From an uncultured Clostridia bacterium (GTDB lineage Bacteria > Bacillota > Clostridia > TANB77 > CAG-508), in contig CALXSO010000076.1 of the NCBI GenBank assembly GCA_944391155.1, forward strand, positions 1 to 22,188: a DNA stretch of 22,188 bases. The letters run 5' to 3'. The notes below the pieces were generated by a model. The model had not been told where the DNA came from. It worked only from the letters and a program-made list of their open reading frames with translations, and ran no database searches. How positions within the stretch are numbered: the stretch's first letter is position 1; the number at the start of each line of letters is the position of its first letter. A program made the position numbers and the translations under genes. This document shows, piece after piece, positions 9,384-16,948 of this stretch.

Positions 9384-9412
9384 GGCGGAGTAATAAATTA
9401 CTCCGTCTTTTT
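9384..9412 (+). terminator. Intrinsic terminator of pyrF
   Basis: CGGAGTAA (9386-9393) pairs perfectly with TTACTCCG (9398-9405) around a four-base loop. A G-U and a G-C pair (9384-9385 with 9406-9407) extend the stem, and TCTTTTT follows. It starts 31 bases after the pyrF stop. It appears to be the landing site of the intron remnant that begins six bases beyond the T run. Confidence 0.85.
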
Positions 9413-9417
9413 CTGAG

Positions 9418-9505
9418 GTGTGTCCAGCATGTGTGACAACTAGTGGGTGAAAGTCCCATACAGTGCCTGATAGTGAAAAACTGTTAGCGAATGATAATAG
9501 TGTCC
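9418..9505 (+). mobile_element. Group II intron 5' end (domain I fragment)
   Basis: The segment opens GTGTGTCCAGCATG and continues with AGTGGGTGAAAGTCCC (9441-9456), then CTGTTAGC..AATG (9481-9493) and GTGTCC (9500-9505). These blocks occur in this order at the 5' end of many bacterial group II introns. The match stops abruptly after GTGTCC. No reverse transcriptase/maturase frame follows, so this is a relic. Placement directly behind an intrinsic terminator is the known habit of group IIC introns, but I cannot assign the class from this fragment alone. Family identity is from memory of conserved intron starts, not from a search. Confidence 0.75.
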
Positions 9506-9805
9506 TTTGTTTTGAAAAAGCTTGTTTACTTATACTTATTTTGTATCTACCATTTTTATTTTTTAAATTCCATACTTGTTGTTCGTCCTTTCTGCATTAT
9601 TAGGTACCATACACAATCAGTAAAATCCATTTTTCATTCTCTTACAAATACTTTACTGTTATTTTTATACTTTTTGTTTTGATTATTTTTTTCTTTTATG
9701 TCTTTTACACTTTCATTTATTTTTTTGTATTACATATGGCAATCCTGCCATAATTATATCAAATCTTTATTATTAATATATTTTTTATCATTTTCTTAAG
9801 TTGAT
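9506..9805 (+). other. T-rich, non-coding interior of the intron relic
   Basis: Three hundred bases with no supportable gene. The + strand is strikingly T-rich, while surrounding coding DNA is A/G-rich on this strand. A short frame at 9491-9682 is nearly all Phe, Leu, Tyr and Ile with no ribosome binding site and is not credible. A small hairpin TATGGCA/TGCCATA with loop ATCC lies near 9735-9752. I see no domain V-like sequence and no maturase residue pattern on either strand. Confidence 0.5.
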
Positions 9806-9863
9806 AGCATTGCGGTGGGGTGAAAGGAAACTAAGTGAAATAATCACTTAGTTTCTACTCGAG
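9806..9863 (+). mobile_element. Possible group II intron 3' end (domain VI-like hairpin)
   Basis: GGTGGGGTGAAAG leads into a perfect 12-bp hairpin: GAAACTAAGTGA (9827-9838) and TCACTTAGTTTC (9844-9855), loop of five. TACTCGAG follows. A stable terminal hairpin followed by a few bases with an A about seven bases from the end (A9857) is how domain VI and the 3' splice site of bacterial group II introns look. No T run follows on either side, so a terminator is unlikely. If correct, the relic spans about 9418-9863 and has lost its middle. Domain V is not recognisable, so this stays tentative. Confidence 0.45.
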
Positions 9864-9920
9864 TTATAATTTGGTCTAGTATAAAAGTAAGACATCCAAA
9901 ATTAGATCTAAACTGTAAAC

Positions 9921-9945
9921 TTTTTCTAAAGTTAACTTAGAAAAA
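9921..9945 (+). promoter_or_regulatory. AT-rich dyad just upstream of the murE promoter
   Basis: TTTTTCTAA (9921-9929) and TTAGAAAAA (9937-9945) are perfect 9-bp inverted arms. The centre, AGTTAAC, is itself almost palindromic, so the whole is a near-perfect dyad offset by one base. It ends 13 bases before the proposed -35. It could be a protein-binding site or simply AT-rich chance; no regulator is evident nearby. Confidence 0.3.
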
Positions 9946-9958
9946 ATTGTCAAAAAAC

Positions 9959-9987
9959 TATACAAAAATGAAATTTAGTTATATAAT
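9959..9987 (+). promoter_or_regulatory. Putative promoter of murE
   Basis: TATACA (9959-9964), a 17-base spacer and a consensus TATAAT (9982-9987) lie about 64 bases before the murE ATG. The -10 is perfect but the -35 is weak. An isolated promoter makes sense because the pyrF terminator and the intron relic separate murE from upstream genes. Confidence 0.5.
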
Positions 9988-10051
9988 ATACAAAAATTAA
10001 AAGTAAAATTTTGCTTTTAAAACATATTAAAAATTGAAAGGATGATTCTAA

Positions 10052-11593
10052 ATGGAATTAAAAAGATTGCTAGTAGGTTTAGAAGGCCTAAAAGTAAAAG
10101 GAGACTTGAATTTAGAAATAAGTGGAGTTGAAAGAAATTCAAAAGAAGTAAAAGAAGGGTACTTGTTTGTTGCTATAAAAGGATTTTCTGTTGATGGACA
10201 TCAATATGTAAAGTCAGCTATTGAAAATGGTGCAACAGCAGTAATGATAGAAGAAGGATGTGATTTTAAATCATTAGAAATACCAGACGATGTAACAATT
10301 ATAATGGCAAAAAATACTAGAGAAGGTTTAGCGATAGTGTCTTCAAATTTCTATGATAATCCATCTACAAAATTTAAATTAATAGGTGTAACAGGAACAA
10401 AAGGAAAGACAACAACAACTTTTATGATTAAAGAAATATTACAAAAAGCTGGAAAAAAAGTAGGACTAATTGGAACAATTGCAACATATATTGGTGATAA
10501 GAAGATACAAGATAGTGATAGAACAACACCAGAAAGTTTAGACTTACAAAAGATGTTTAAGCAAATGGCTGATGACGGTGTAGAAGTGGTTGTAATGGAA
10601 GTTTCTTCACAAAGTTTGAAACTACATAGAGTTGATGGATGCAATTTTGATTTTGTGGTATTTACTAATTTTTCAGAAGATCATATCAGTCAGAATGAAC
10701 ATCCTGATATGCAAGATTATTTGCAATCAAAATTAAAATTATTCAAAATGTGTAAAACAGGTTTTACAAATGCAGATGATTTGCAAGGAGCAAAGTTACC
10801 AATGCTATTCCCAGATAGTGAGATTGTAACTTTTGGTATAGATAATTTTTCAAAAGTTACAGCAAGAGATGTAACTATTACAAATTCATATGTAGATTTT
10901 AGAGTGAAAATACAAGGAAAAAATGAGAGAATAAGAGTAGGAATTCCTGGTAGATTTAGTGTATATAATTCTCTTGCTGCAATATGTGTAGTAGAAAAGT
11001 TTGGAGTTTCAGCAGAAATTATAAAGGAGGCTTTATTAGCAGTAAAAGTTCCAGGAAGATCTGAAATGGTAGAAAATAAATTGGAAATTCCTGTGATGAT
11101 TGATTATGCTCATTCACCAGAAAGCTTAGAAAATATTTTGAAGGCAGTAAAAAGCTATACAAGAGGAATGGTAATTTGTGTATTTGGTTGTGGAGGAGAT
11201 AGAGATCCAGGAAAAAGACCAATAATGGGAGAAATTTCAGGAAAAATAGCTGATTATACTATTATAACATCAGATAATCCTAGAACAGAAGATCCACAAA
11301 AAATTGTAGATCAAATTGAAGAAGGAATAAAAAAGACAAAAGGAAAATATGAAGTTGTACTTGATAGAACAGAAGCAATAAAATCAGCTTTAAAGAGAGC
11401 AAATTTTAAAGATATAGTTGTATTGGCAGGAAAAGGTCATGAGCCATATCAAGAGATAAAAGGTGTAAAATATCCATATGATGAAAGAATTATTGTTAAA
11501 GAGCTTGCTTTAGAAGTAGAAAAAGAAAAGGAAAAAAAAGAAAATAAATCTAAGAAAACAAGTAAAAACAAGAAAGGTACAAAAACTACATAA
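10052..11593 (+). CDS. murE: UDP-MurNAc-tripeptide synthetase (meso-DAP adding)
   Basis: The protein has 513 residues. It adds the third stem-peptide residue to UDP-MurNAc-L-Ala-D-Glu in the cytoplasm, using ATP. Domains in order: N-terminal uridine-binding part (RNSKEVKEGYLFVAIKG), central ATPase with GTKGKTTT (115-122) and the position of the carbamylated lysine in YLQSKLKLF (K227), and the C-terminal ligase domain with DYAHSPESLENIL. DNPR at 408-411 is the motif that selects meso-diaminopimelate, which implies a DAP-type wall. The C-terminus carries a lysine/glutamate-rich tail of about 25 residues not needed by the family. AAAGGATG precedes the ATG. It is followed by 278 non-coding bases, so it may be transcribed apart from mraY. 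Confidence 0.95.
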   Translation: MELKRLLVGLEGLKVKGDLNLEISGVERNSKEVKEGYLFVAIKGFSVDGHQYVKSAIENGATAVMIEEGCDFKSLEIPDDVTIIMAKNTREGLAIVSSNFYDNPSTKFKLIGVTGTKGKTTTTFMIKEILQKAGKKVGLIGTIATYIGDKKIQDSDRTTPESLDLQKMFKQMADDGVEVVVMEVSSQSLKLHRVDGCNFDFVVFTNFSEDHISQNEHPDMQDYLQSKLKLFKMCKTGFTNADDLQGAKLPMLFPDSEIVTFGIDNFSKVTARDVTITNSYVDFRVKIQGKNERIRVGIPGRFSVYNSLAAICVVEKFGVSAEIIKEALLAVKVPGRSEMVENKLEIPVMIDYAHSPESLENILKAVKSYTRGMVICVFGCGGDRDPGKRPIMGEISGKIADYTIITSDNPRTEDPQKIVDQIEEGIKKTKGKYEVVLDRTEAIKSALKRANFKDIVVLAGKGHEPYQEIKGVKYPYDERIIVKELALEVEKEKEKKENKSKKTSKNKKGTKTT

Positions 11594-11814
11594 TTAAAGA
11601 TAACGCAGGTCTTTTTATTGTATACAGAAAAATCTTAGAGATTTATTTCCATTTTGAGCATGCGAAACTTAAAGTTTCATATTGTTTCCTATATAATAAA
11701 AAAAATAATAAATAAGAAAATATTTATAACATATAATTAATAATAGAGATACTAATAAAGAAAGAAAATGTTACATTAATGAGATATCAAATTTTTTGTT
11801 AATGCTAACCTTTC

Positions 11815-11845
11815 TTAACATATAGGAAAATATTTCCTATATAAT
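11815..11845 (+). promoter_or_regulatory. Putative promoter of mraY
   Basis: TTAACA (11815-11820), one base from TTGACA, is followed after 17 bases by TATATA (11838-11843) or after 19 bases by TATAAT (11840-11845). It lies about 35 bases before the proposed mraY start. The block TTTCCTATATAATAA around the -10 also occurs at about 11685-11699, upstream, with a poorer -35. The remaining DNA from 11594 holds only two weak hairpins (AAATCT/AGATTT and GAAACT/AGTTTC) with no good T run. Confidence 0.5.
11821..11841 (+). promoter_or_regulatory. Perfect 9-bp dyad inside the mraY promoter
   Basis: TATAGGAAA (11821-11829) and TTTCCTATA (11833-11841) are exact inverted repeats separated by ATA. They fill the space between the proposed -35 and -10. 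A protein dimer bound here would block polymerase, so an operator is the natural reading. No candidate regulator is encoded in the window, and AT-rich chance cannot be excluded. Confidence 0.4.
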
Positions 11846-11880
11846 AACTAAAGAAATAAAAGCAGAAAGGTTTGAGAAAA

Positions 11881-12861
11881 TTGAGTTTTGAAATAACGAT
11901 ATTACTAATTACGTTTATAATATCAATTATATTGGCAACTATAATAATTCCAATGCTAAAAAAGTTAAAGGTTGGGCAAATAGAAAGAGATGATGGTCCA
12001 GCATCTCATTTAAAGAAACAAGGGACACCTACAATGGGAGGAATAATAATAATAATAGCAATGATAATTTCTGTAATTGGTGCATATATATATTTGTTAA
12101 TGACAGGAAGAGTAGATATTGCAAAAAATTTAATCCCGCTATTATTACTAACAATAGGATTTGGGGCAATAGGATTCATTGATGACTACAAGAAATTAGT
12201 ATTAAAAAATACAGAAGGTTTGAAACCTAGTTATAAAATGTTAGGATTATTAATTATATCAGTTGCATATGTTTTATTCCTAACACAAGGGTTAGAAATA
12301 GGAACAGAAACATATATTCCAATATTAAACACATATATATCTTTACCAAATTATATATATGTACCAGCTGCAATAATTGTAATTTTAGCAACAACAAATG
12401 CTATAAATTTAACAGATGGAATAGATGGATTATCATCAAGTGTTTCTTCAATAATAATAACAGCTTTAACAGTAATAGGAATAAGAATAGGAATTCCTGA
12501 AGTTTCTATATTTGGAAGTATAGTAATAGGAGCTACAATTGGATTTTTAATGTTTAATTTGCATCCAGCAAAAGTTTTTATGGGAGATACAGGATCATTA
12601 TTGTTAGGAGGAGTAGTATCAGGTTTGGCACTATATTTAAAAATGCCATTATTATTACTAATAATTGCTTTAATTCCAGTATTAGAAACATTATCTGTAA
12701 TAATTCAAGTAGCATATTTTAAAAAAACAGGAAAGAGATTTTTCAAGATGGCACCATTGCACCATCATTTCGAATTATCAGGATGGAAGGAAAGCAAAGT
12801 AGTAATAGTATTTAGTTTTATAACATTATTATTGTGTGTAGTAGGTATACAAATAATATAA
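11881..12861 (+). CDS. mraY: Phospho-MurNAc-pentapeptide transferase
   Basis: The protein joins UDP-MurNAc-pentapeptide to undecaprenyl phosphate, making lipid I at the cytoplasmic face. With the start used here it has 326 residues and about ten membrane helices. Family motifs in order: RDDGPASHLKKQGTPTMGG (36-54), FIDDYKK with the DD pair at 101-102, NAINLTDGIDGL (173-184), FMGDTGS with D236, and the APLHHHFE histidine loop (291-298). The TTG at 11872 is only one base after AGAAAGG and cannot use it. The TTG at 11881 lies ten bases after it and is preferred. ftsW follows after 45 bases. Confidence 0.95.
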   Translation: MSFEITILLITFIISIILATIIIPMLKKLKVGQIERDDGPASHLKKQGTPTMGGIIIIIAMIISVIGAYIYLLMTGRVDIAKNLIPLLLLTIGFGAIGFIDDYKKLVLKNTEGLKPSYKMLGLLIISVAYVLFLTQGLEIGTETYIPILNTYISLPNYIYVPAAIIVILATTNAINLTDGIDGLSSSVSSIIITALTVIGIRIGIPEVSIFGSIVIGATIGFLMFNLHPAKVFMGDTGSLLLGGVVSGLALYLKMPLLLLIIALIPVLETLSVIIQVAYFKKTGKRFFKMAPLHHHFELSGWKESKVVIVFSFITLLLCVVGIQII

Positions 12862-12906
12862 AGATTAGCAGAATGACTACAAAAGAACAAACAAGGAGGT
12901 TTCTTA

Positions 12907-14044
12907 ATGGCAAAGAAAAAAATAGGTAAGTTTTCAAGTTTCTTAAATAATCCAATGGATTTTACTTTGCTTATAACTATAATTTTATTGATTGGAGTAG
13001 GGCTTGTAATGTTATTGTCAGCAAGTTCTCCTTCAGCTTTAGCAGATACTGGAGACAGTTATAGATATTTTAAAAGACAATTATTATTTGCAATACTTGG
13101 ATTAATAGCTATGTTTGCAATTTCAAAGATTGATTATAGATTTTATCAAAAATTTTATAAGTATGCATGGTGGATTTCTGTAGTATTATTAGGGGCAGTT
13201 TTAGTAATAGGAAGAGAAATAAATGGTGCACAGAGATGGATATATATAACAGATACATTATCAGTTCAACCATCTGAAATAGTAAAATTTTTAATGATTT
13301 TATTTTATGCAGGAATATTAGTAAAAAATAGAGATGAATTATCAAAAATTGGAAAAGGTTTTGTAAAGCATTTTGCAATGATAGTTCCAATAATTGGATT
13401 GTTACTATTACAGCCACATTTTAGTGCATCTATAGTAATTTTGGGAATAGTATCAATAATGATGATTGTGGCAGGATGTAAATTTAAACATTTTCTGGCA
13501 GCAGGTAGTTTTTTAATTCCATTTATAATAGTATTAGTAATAATTGAACCATATCGTCTTCAAAGAGTTTTAACATTTTTAGATCCTTGGCAAGATGCAA
13601 CTGGAGATGGTTGGCAGGTAATTCAAAGTTTATATGCAATAGGTTCAGGAGGATTATTTGGGGTTGGATTAGGTGAAAGTAAACAGAAATACTTATATAT
13701 ACCAGAGCCACATAATGACTTTATTTTTTCAATAATAGGTGAAGAATTAGGCTTTATAGGTTGTGCATTGATTATAGTATTATTTGCAATTTTTATATGG
13801 AGAGGAACATTAATTGCAATGAAAGCTCCAGATATGTTTGGAAGCTTAATGGCTGTAGGGATAACATCATTAATAGCAATACAAGTAATAATAAATATAT
13901 CTGTTGTAACATCTTCGATGCCAGCAACTGGAATGCCATTGCCATTTTTTAGTTACCGGTGGAACGGCACTATTTATACTATTATGTGAAATGGGAGTAT
14001 TGCTAAACATATCAAGAGCAAGTGCAAAAGCAACAGGTAAATAG
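12907..14044 (+). CDS. ftsW: FtsW/SEDS glycosyltransferase, interrupted by a +1 frameshift
   Basis: FtsW is the SEDS peptidoglycan polymerase of the division septum. The frame from 12907 shows NGAQRWI (106-112), QPSEIVK (121-127) and PHNDFIFSIIGEELGF, all SEDS signatures, with about ten membrane segments. At 13956-13957 the sequence reads TTACCGGTGG where the family needs Tyr-Gly-Gly (TTACGGTGG). The extra C makes the frame run into a stop at 13989 (residue 360). Dropping it restores PFFSYGGTALFILLCEMG and 28 residues to the TAG at 14042-14044, giving a normal 378-residue protein. The downstream sequence is not decayed, so a read error or a very recent mutation is likelier than an old pseudogene. 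SpoVE/RodA are close relatives, but the context (mraY, murG) favours FtsW. AGGAGG precedes the ATG. Confidence 0.87.
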
Positions 14045-14113
14045 GAAAAATTGAATTTTTAAGGTGCGTTTATTATGTTTTTTAGTTCTATGTAATTTGA
14101 AAGGAGAAATTTA

Positions 14114-15250
14114 ATGAATGTAGTTATAGCAGCTGCAGGGACAGCAGGTCATATAAATCCTGGAATCGCTATTGCGAATAAAATCAAAGAAGAAGAAAAA
14201 AATTCAACTATAACATTTATTGGTACTACAAGGGGATTAGAAAATGATTTAGTTCCTAGAGCAGGGTATAAATTAAGTACGATTGATGCATATGGTTTAA
14301 GTAAAAAGATTTCTATTGAGAACTTAAAAAAAATGTACAAAACTTTTAAAGGCCTTGGTGAAGCTAAAAAAATTATTAAGGAATTAAAACCAGATATTGT
14401 TATAGGTACTGGTGGATATATTTGTGGGGCAACTATTTCTGCAGCACATAGTATGAAAATTCCTACAATGTTACATGAAAGTAATAGTTTTCCTGGAAGA
14501 GCTGTAAGAATGCTTGCGAAGAAAACTGATACTATATTAATATCTTTTGAAGAGGCAAGAGGAAGAATTCCAAAATGTAATAAAATTGTTTATACAGGAA
14601 CACCTGTTAAGATTAAAAAGAAGAAGTTTAGTAAAGAGCAAGTTTTAAAAATAAAAGAAGATCTTGGAATAAAGAACGAAAAACCAATAGTGTTAATTTT
14701 TGGGGGAAGTCAAGGAGCAAGAAGAATAAATGAAGCAGTTTTAGGAATAATAAAAAATAAGTTAAATAAAGATTATCAAATTGTATGGGCAACAGGTCCA
14801 AAGCAGTATGACGTGATAAAAGAAAAGTTAGAAGATAGTAATATTAGTATTAAATACATAGAAAATACAAAAATTTTATCATATATATATAATATGGAAG
14901 AAGTAATGAATATAGCTGATTTGATAGTTTCTCGAAGTGGTGCAATGACTATAACAGAAATTGCAAATTTGGCTAAACCATCTATTTTAATACCACTTCC
15001 AAATGTAAGTAATGATCATCAAATGTATAATGCAAAAGTTTTAGAAAATAAAAAAGCGGCTATAATTATAAAGGATAGTGAATTAAATACTGTTGATTTA
15101 AATAATAAAATACATGAAATTGTATTAGATGAAAATAGAAAATTACAAATGGGAAAAAATGCTTTTACAGTTTCAGCAAATAATGTAGAAGATAAAATCT
15201 GGAAAGAAATAAAAGAGCTTATAGAAAATAATAAGATAAATAATAGATAA
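14114..15250 (+). CDS. murG: Lipid II synthase, UDP-GlcNAc:lipid I GlcNAc transferase
   Basis: MurG adds GlcNAc to lipid I at the inner membrane face, making lipid II. The 378 residues form a GT-B enzyme. The N-terminal loop AAGTAGHINPGIAIA holds His-13, equivalent to the GGTGGH of other species but here AAGTAGH. HESNSFPGRA (121-130) and IFGGSQGARRIN (195-206) are the acceptor and donor loops, and SRSGAMTITEIANLAKPSIL is the UDP-GlcNAc binding segment. The start has AAAGGAG a few bases upstream. It follows the true end of ftsW by 69 bases and closes the short wall-synthesis cluster. Confidence 0.95.
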   Translation: MNVVIAAAGTAGHINPGIAIANKIKEEEKNSTITFIGTTRGLENDLVPRAGYKLSTIDAYGLSKKISIENLKKMYKTFKGLGEAKKIIKELKPDIVIGTGGYICGATISAAHSMKIPTMLHESNSFPGRAVRMLAKKTDTILISFEEARGRIPKCNKIVYTGTPVKIKKKKFSKEQVLKIKEDLGIKNEKPIVLIFGGSQGARRINEAVLGIIKNKLNKDYQIVWATGPKQYDVIKEKLEDSNISIKYIENTKILSYIYNMEEVMNIADLIVSRSGAMTITEIANLAKPSILIPLPNVSNDHQMYNAKVLENKKAAIIIKDSELNTVDLNNKIHEIVLDENRKLQMGKNAFTVSANNVEDKIWKEIKELIENNKINNR

Positions 15251-15266
15251 AAATTTTGAAATGATT

Positions 15267-15294
15267 ATGACATAAATAAACTTGATTTTATAAT
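15267..15294 (+). promoter_or_regulatory. Putative promoter of the histidine kinase gene
   Basis: ATGACA (15267-15272), a 16-base spacer and TATAAT (15289-15294) begin 17 bases after the murG stop. The -35 differs from consensus at one base. The leader to the ATG is about 80 bases and AT-rich. Confidence 0.45.
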
Positions 15295-15379
15295 ATTTTA
15301 ATTTAGCTAAAAAAGTATTGTAAAATTATTTGATTAAATATAAAACTAGAGTAGGGGAATATAGATAGAAGGGAAGCAG

Positions 15380-16735
15380 ATGTTCAAAAAGATAAGATTA
15401 AAAATAATTTTAGGAATAATAATATTTGCAATTATTTTAATTACTACTATGAATATTTTTAACATAGAGATAATAAAAAATAGTAATTTAAACCAAGATA
15501 CAATTGCTAATATATGTAACAATATAAAAATTGTAACTATAGGATCAATCGTAATTTTTCTAATTGGTGTTTTTATATTAGTAAAAGTTTTATCGAAATA
15601 TGTAATCTATCCAGTGGACAAGTTGATAAAAGGCGGAGAAAAAATAACTAATTCAAATAGAGAAGATATGATTGATATGATGACTTCTGAGCTGAAAGAT
15701 AAGTTAAGCGAAGTTTCCTCACAAAAGAACCAAATAGAAACAATTCTACTTCATATGACAGATGGGATTATAGCTTTTAATAGAAGAGGAGAAATAATAT
15801 TATTAAATCCTGCTGCAAAACAATTGTTAAGTATTGGACCAGAAGATAATACTTTTGATGATATATTTCAAAAGTTTAAATTAGATATTAATATGGAAAA
15901 AATTATATATTTAGAAAATTGGACATCAACAGAGCAAAGAATTGAAGTAGAAGATAAATTTGTAAATGTGTATTTTGCACCTTTTAAAGATGAATTAGAT
16001 AGACCTGACGGAGTAATTGCTGTTGTACAAGATATTACTGAACATGTAAAATTAGATAATATGCAAAAAGAGTTTGTTGCAGATGTGTCACATGAGCTTA
16101 AGACTCCTATAACTTCAATAATGGGGTATGCAGATACATTATTAGAAGGAGATTATGATAAAGAAACACAAGAAAAATTTTTAAATGTAATTGCTTCAGA
16201 ATCTAGAAGAATGGCAAGATTAGTTACAGATTTATTAACTTTATCTAGATATGATAATAATAAAAATAAAACAAAAAAGGTCCAATTTGATTTAGGGGAA
16301 TTAGTGAAAAAATGCCAAGAAAAATTGGCAATAGAGATAAAGAAAAAAAATCACGATGTGAAATGTTTTGTAACAGCAGATGTTCCTCTTGTTTATGCAG
16401 ACAAGGATGACATTGAACGAGTTATTTTAAATATTTTAACAAATAGTATAAAATATACTAAGGAAAATGGAGAAATAAAAATATATGTCGGTTTTGTATA
16501 TAATGATGCTTATATAAAGATTTTTGATAATGGAATAGGAATTCCAGAAGAAGATTTATCAAGAATTTTTGAAAGATTTTATAGAGTTGATAAGGCTCGT
16601 ACTAGAGAAATGGGAGGAACAGGACTTGGACTTTCAATAGCTAAAGAAATTTTGGATAAAAATGGTGGAAGTATAGATATTAAAAGTGTTGTTGGTAAAG
16701 GAACAGAAGTTGTTATTAAAATTCCTACAAAGTAG
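15380..16735 (+). CDS. Membrane sensor histidine kinase with PAS domain (PhoR/WalK-like)
   Basis: The protein has 451 residues. Two membrane helices (about 8-24 and 50-71) enclose only about 25 external residues, so it probably senses a membrane or cytoplasmic signal. A HAMP-like linker (72-110), a PAS domain (about 115-220) and a HisKA domain follow, with phospho-acceptor His-238 in FVADVSHELKTPITSIMGY. The HATPase_c domain shows N355 in NILTNSIKYT, DNGIG (383-387) and GGTGLGL (412-418), all intact. Order and motifs are those of PhoR, PnpS and WalK. No response regulator lies next to it; murG is upstream and lepB downstream. The partner must be elsewhere, and the signal is unknown. AAGGGAAG precedes the ATG. 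Confidence 0.92.
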   Translation: MFKKIRLKIILGIIIFAIILITTMNIFNIEIIKNSNLNQDTIANICNNIKIVTIGSIVIFLIGVFILVKVLSKYVIYPVDKLIKGGEKITNSNREDMIDMMTSELKDKLSEVSSQKNQIETILLHMTDGIIAFNRRGEIILLNPAAKQLLSIGPEDNTFDDIFQKFKLDINMEKIIYLENWTSTEQRIEVEDKFVNVYFAPFKDELDRPDGVIAVVQDITEHVKLDNMQKEFVADVSHELKTPITSIMGYADTLLEGDYDKETQEKFLNVIASESRRMARLVTDLLTLSRYDNNKNKTKKVQFDLGELVKKCQEKLAIEIKKKNHDVKCFVTADVPLVYADKDDIERVILNILTNSIKYTKENGEIKIYVGFVYNDAYIKIFDNGIGIPEEDLSRIFERFYRVDKARTREMGGTGLGLSIAKEILDKNGGSIDIKSVVGKGTEVVIKIPTK

Positions 16736-16738
16736 TGT

Positions 16739-16790
16739 TACAGAGATTAAATCATTGTTCTTGTACTTAAAAAATGATTAAATCTCTGTA
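16739..16790 (+). terminator. Long hairpin after the histidine kinase gene
   Basis: An 18-bp stem with one mismatch joins 16739-16756 (core CAGAGATTAAATCATT) and 16773-16790, around a 16-base loop. It starts three bases after the stop codon. The following TATTTAAACTTCTTT is only a poor T run, so termination may be weak or bidirectional. A small mobile palindrome is another possibility. Confidence 0.55.
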
Positions 16791-16883
16791 TTTAAACTTC
16801 TTTGAGTTTTTTATAATAATATTGATGTAATTTGTAAAAAAATATTAAAACCTAAACCTAACAAAAAATTATCAAAAAAATAA

Positions 16884-16912
16884 TTGATATCTAAAAAAAA
16901 TTAATGTATAAT
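16884..16912 (+). promoter_or_regulatory. Promoter of lepB
   Basis: TTGATA (16884-16889), a 17-base spacer and consensus TATAAT (16907-16912). The -10 overlaps the upstream in-frame ATG at 16904, so transcripts from here cannot contain that codon. This decides the start of lepB. Confidence 0.7.
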
Positions 16913-16948
16913 GGAAAGGCAATAATAAAAAGAAAGAAGGAAAAGAAG

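Noticed and set aside
9491..9682. Possible 63-residue protein in the T-rich stretch
   Set aside because: Nearly all Phe, Leu, Tyr and Ile, no ribosome binding site, and it begins inside the intron domain I fragment. It is a by-product of T-rich DNA.
9827..9855. Hairpin near 9840 as an intrinsic terminator
   Set aside because: No T run follows on either strand, and there is no gene in front of it. A domain VI-like reading fits better.
13953..14044. Programmed frameshifting as the explanation for the ftsW break
   Set aside because: No slippery heptamer or following pseudoknot is seen at TTACCGGTGG, and FtsW is not known to use recoding. A read error or mutation is simpler.
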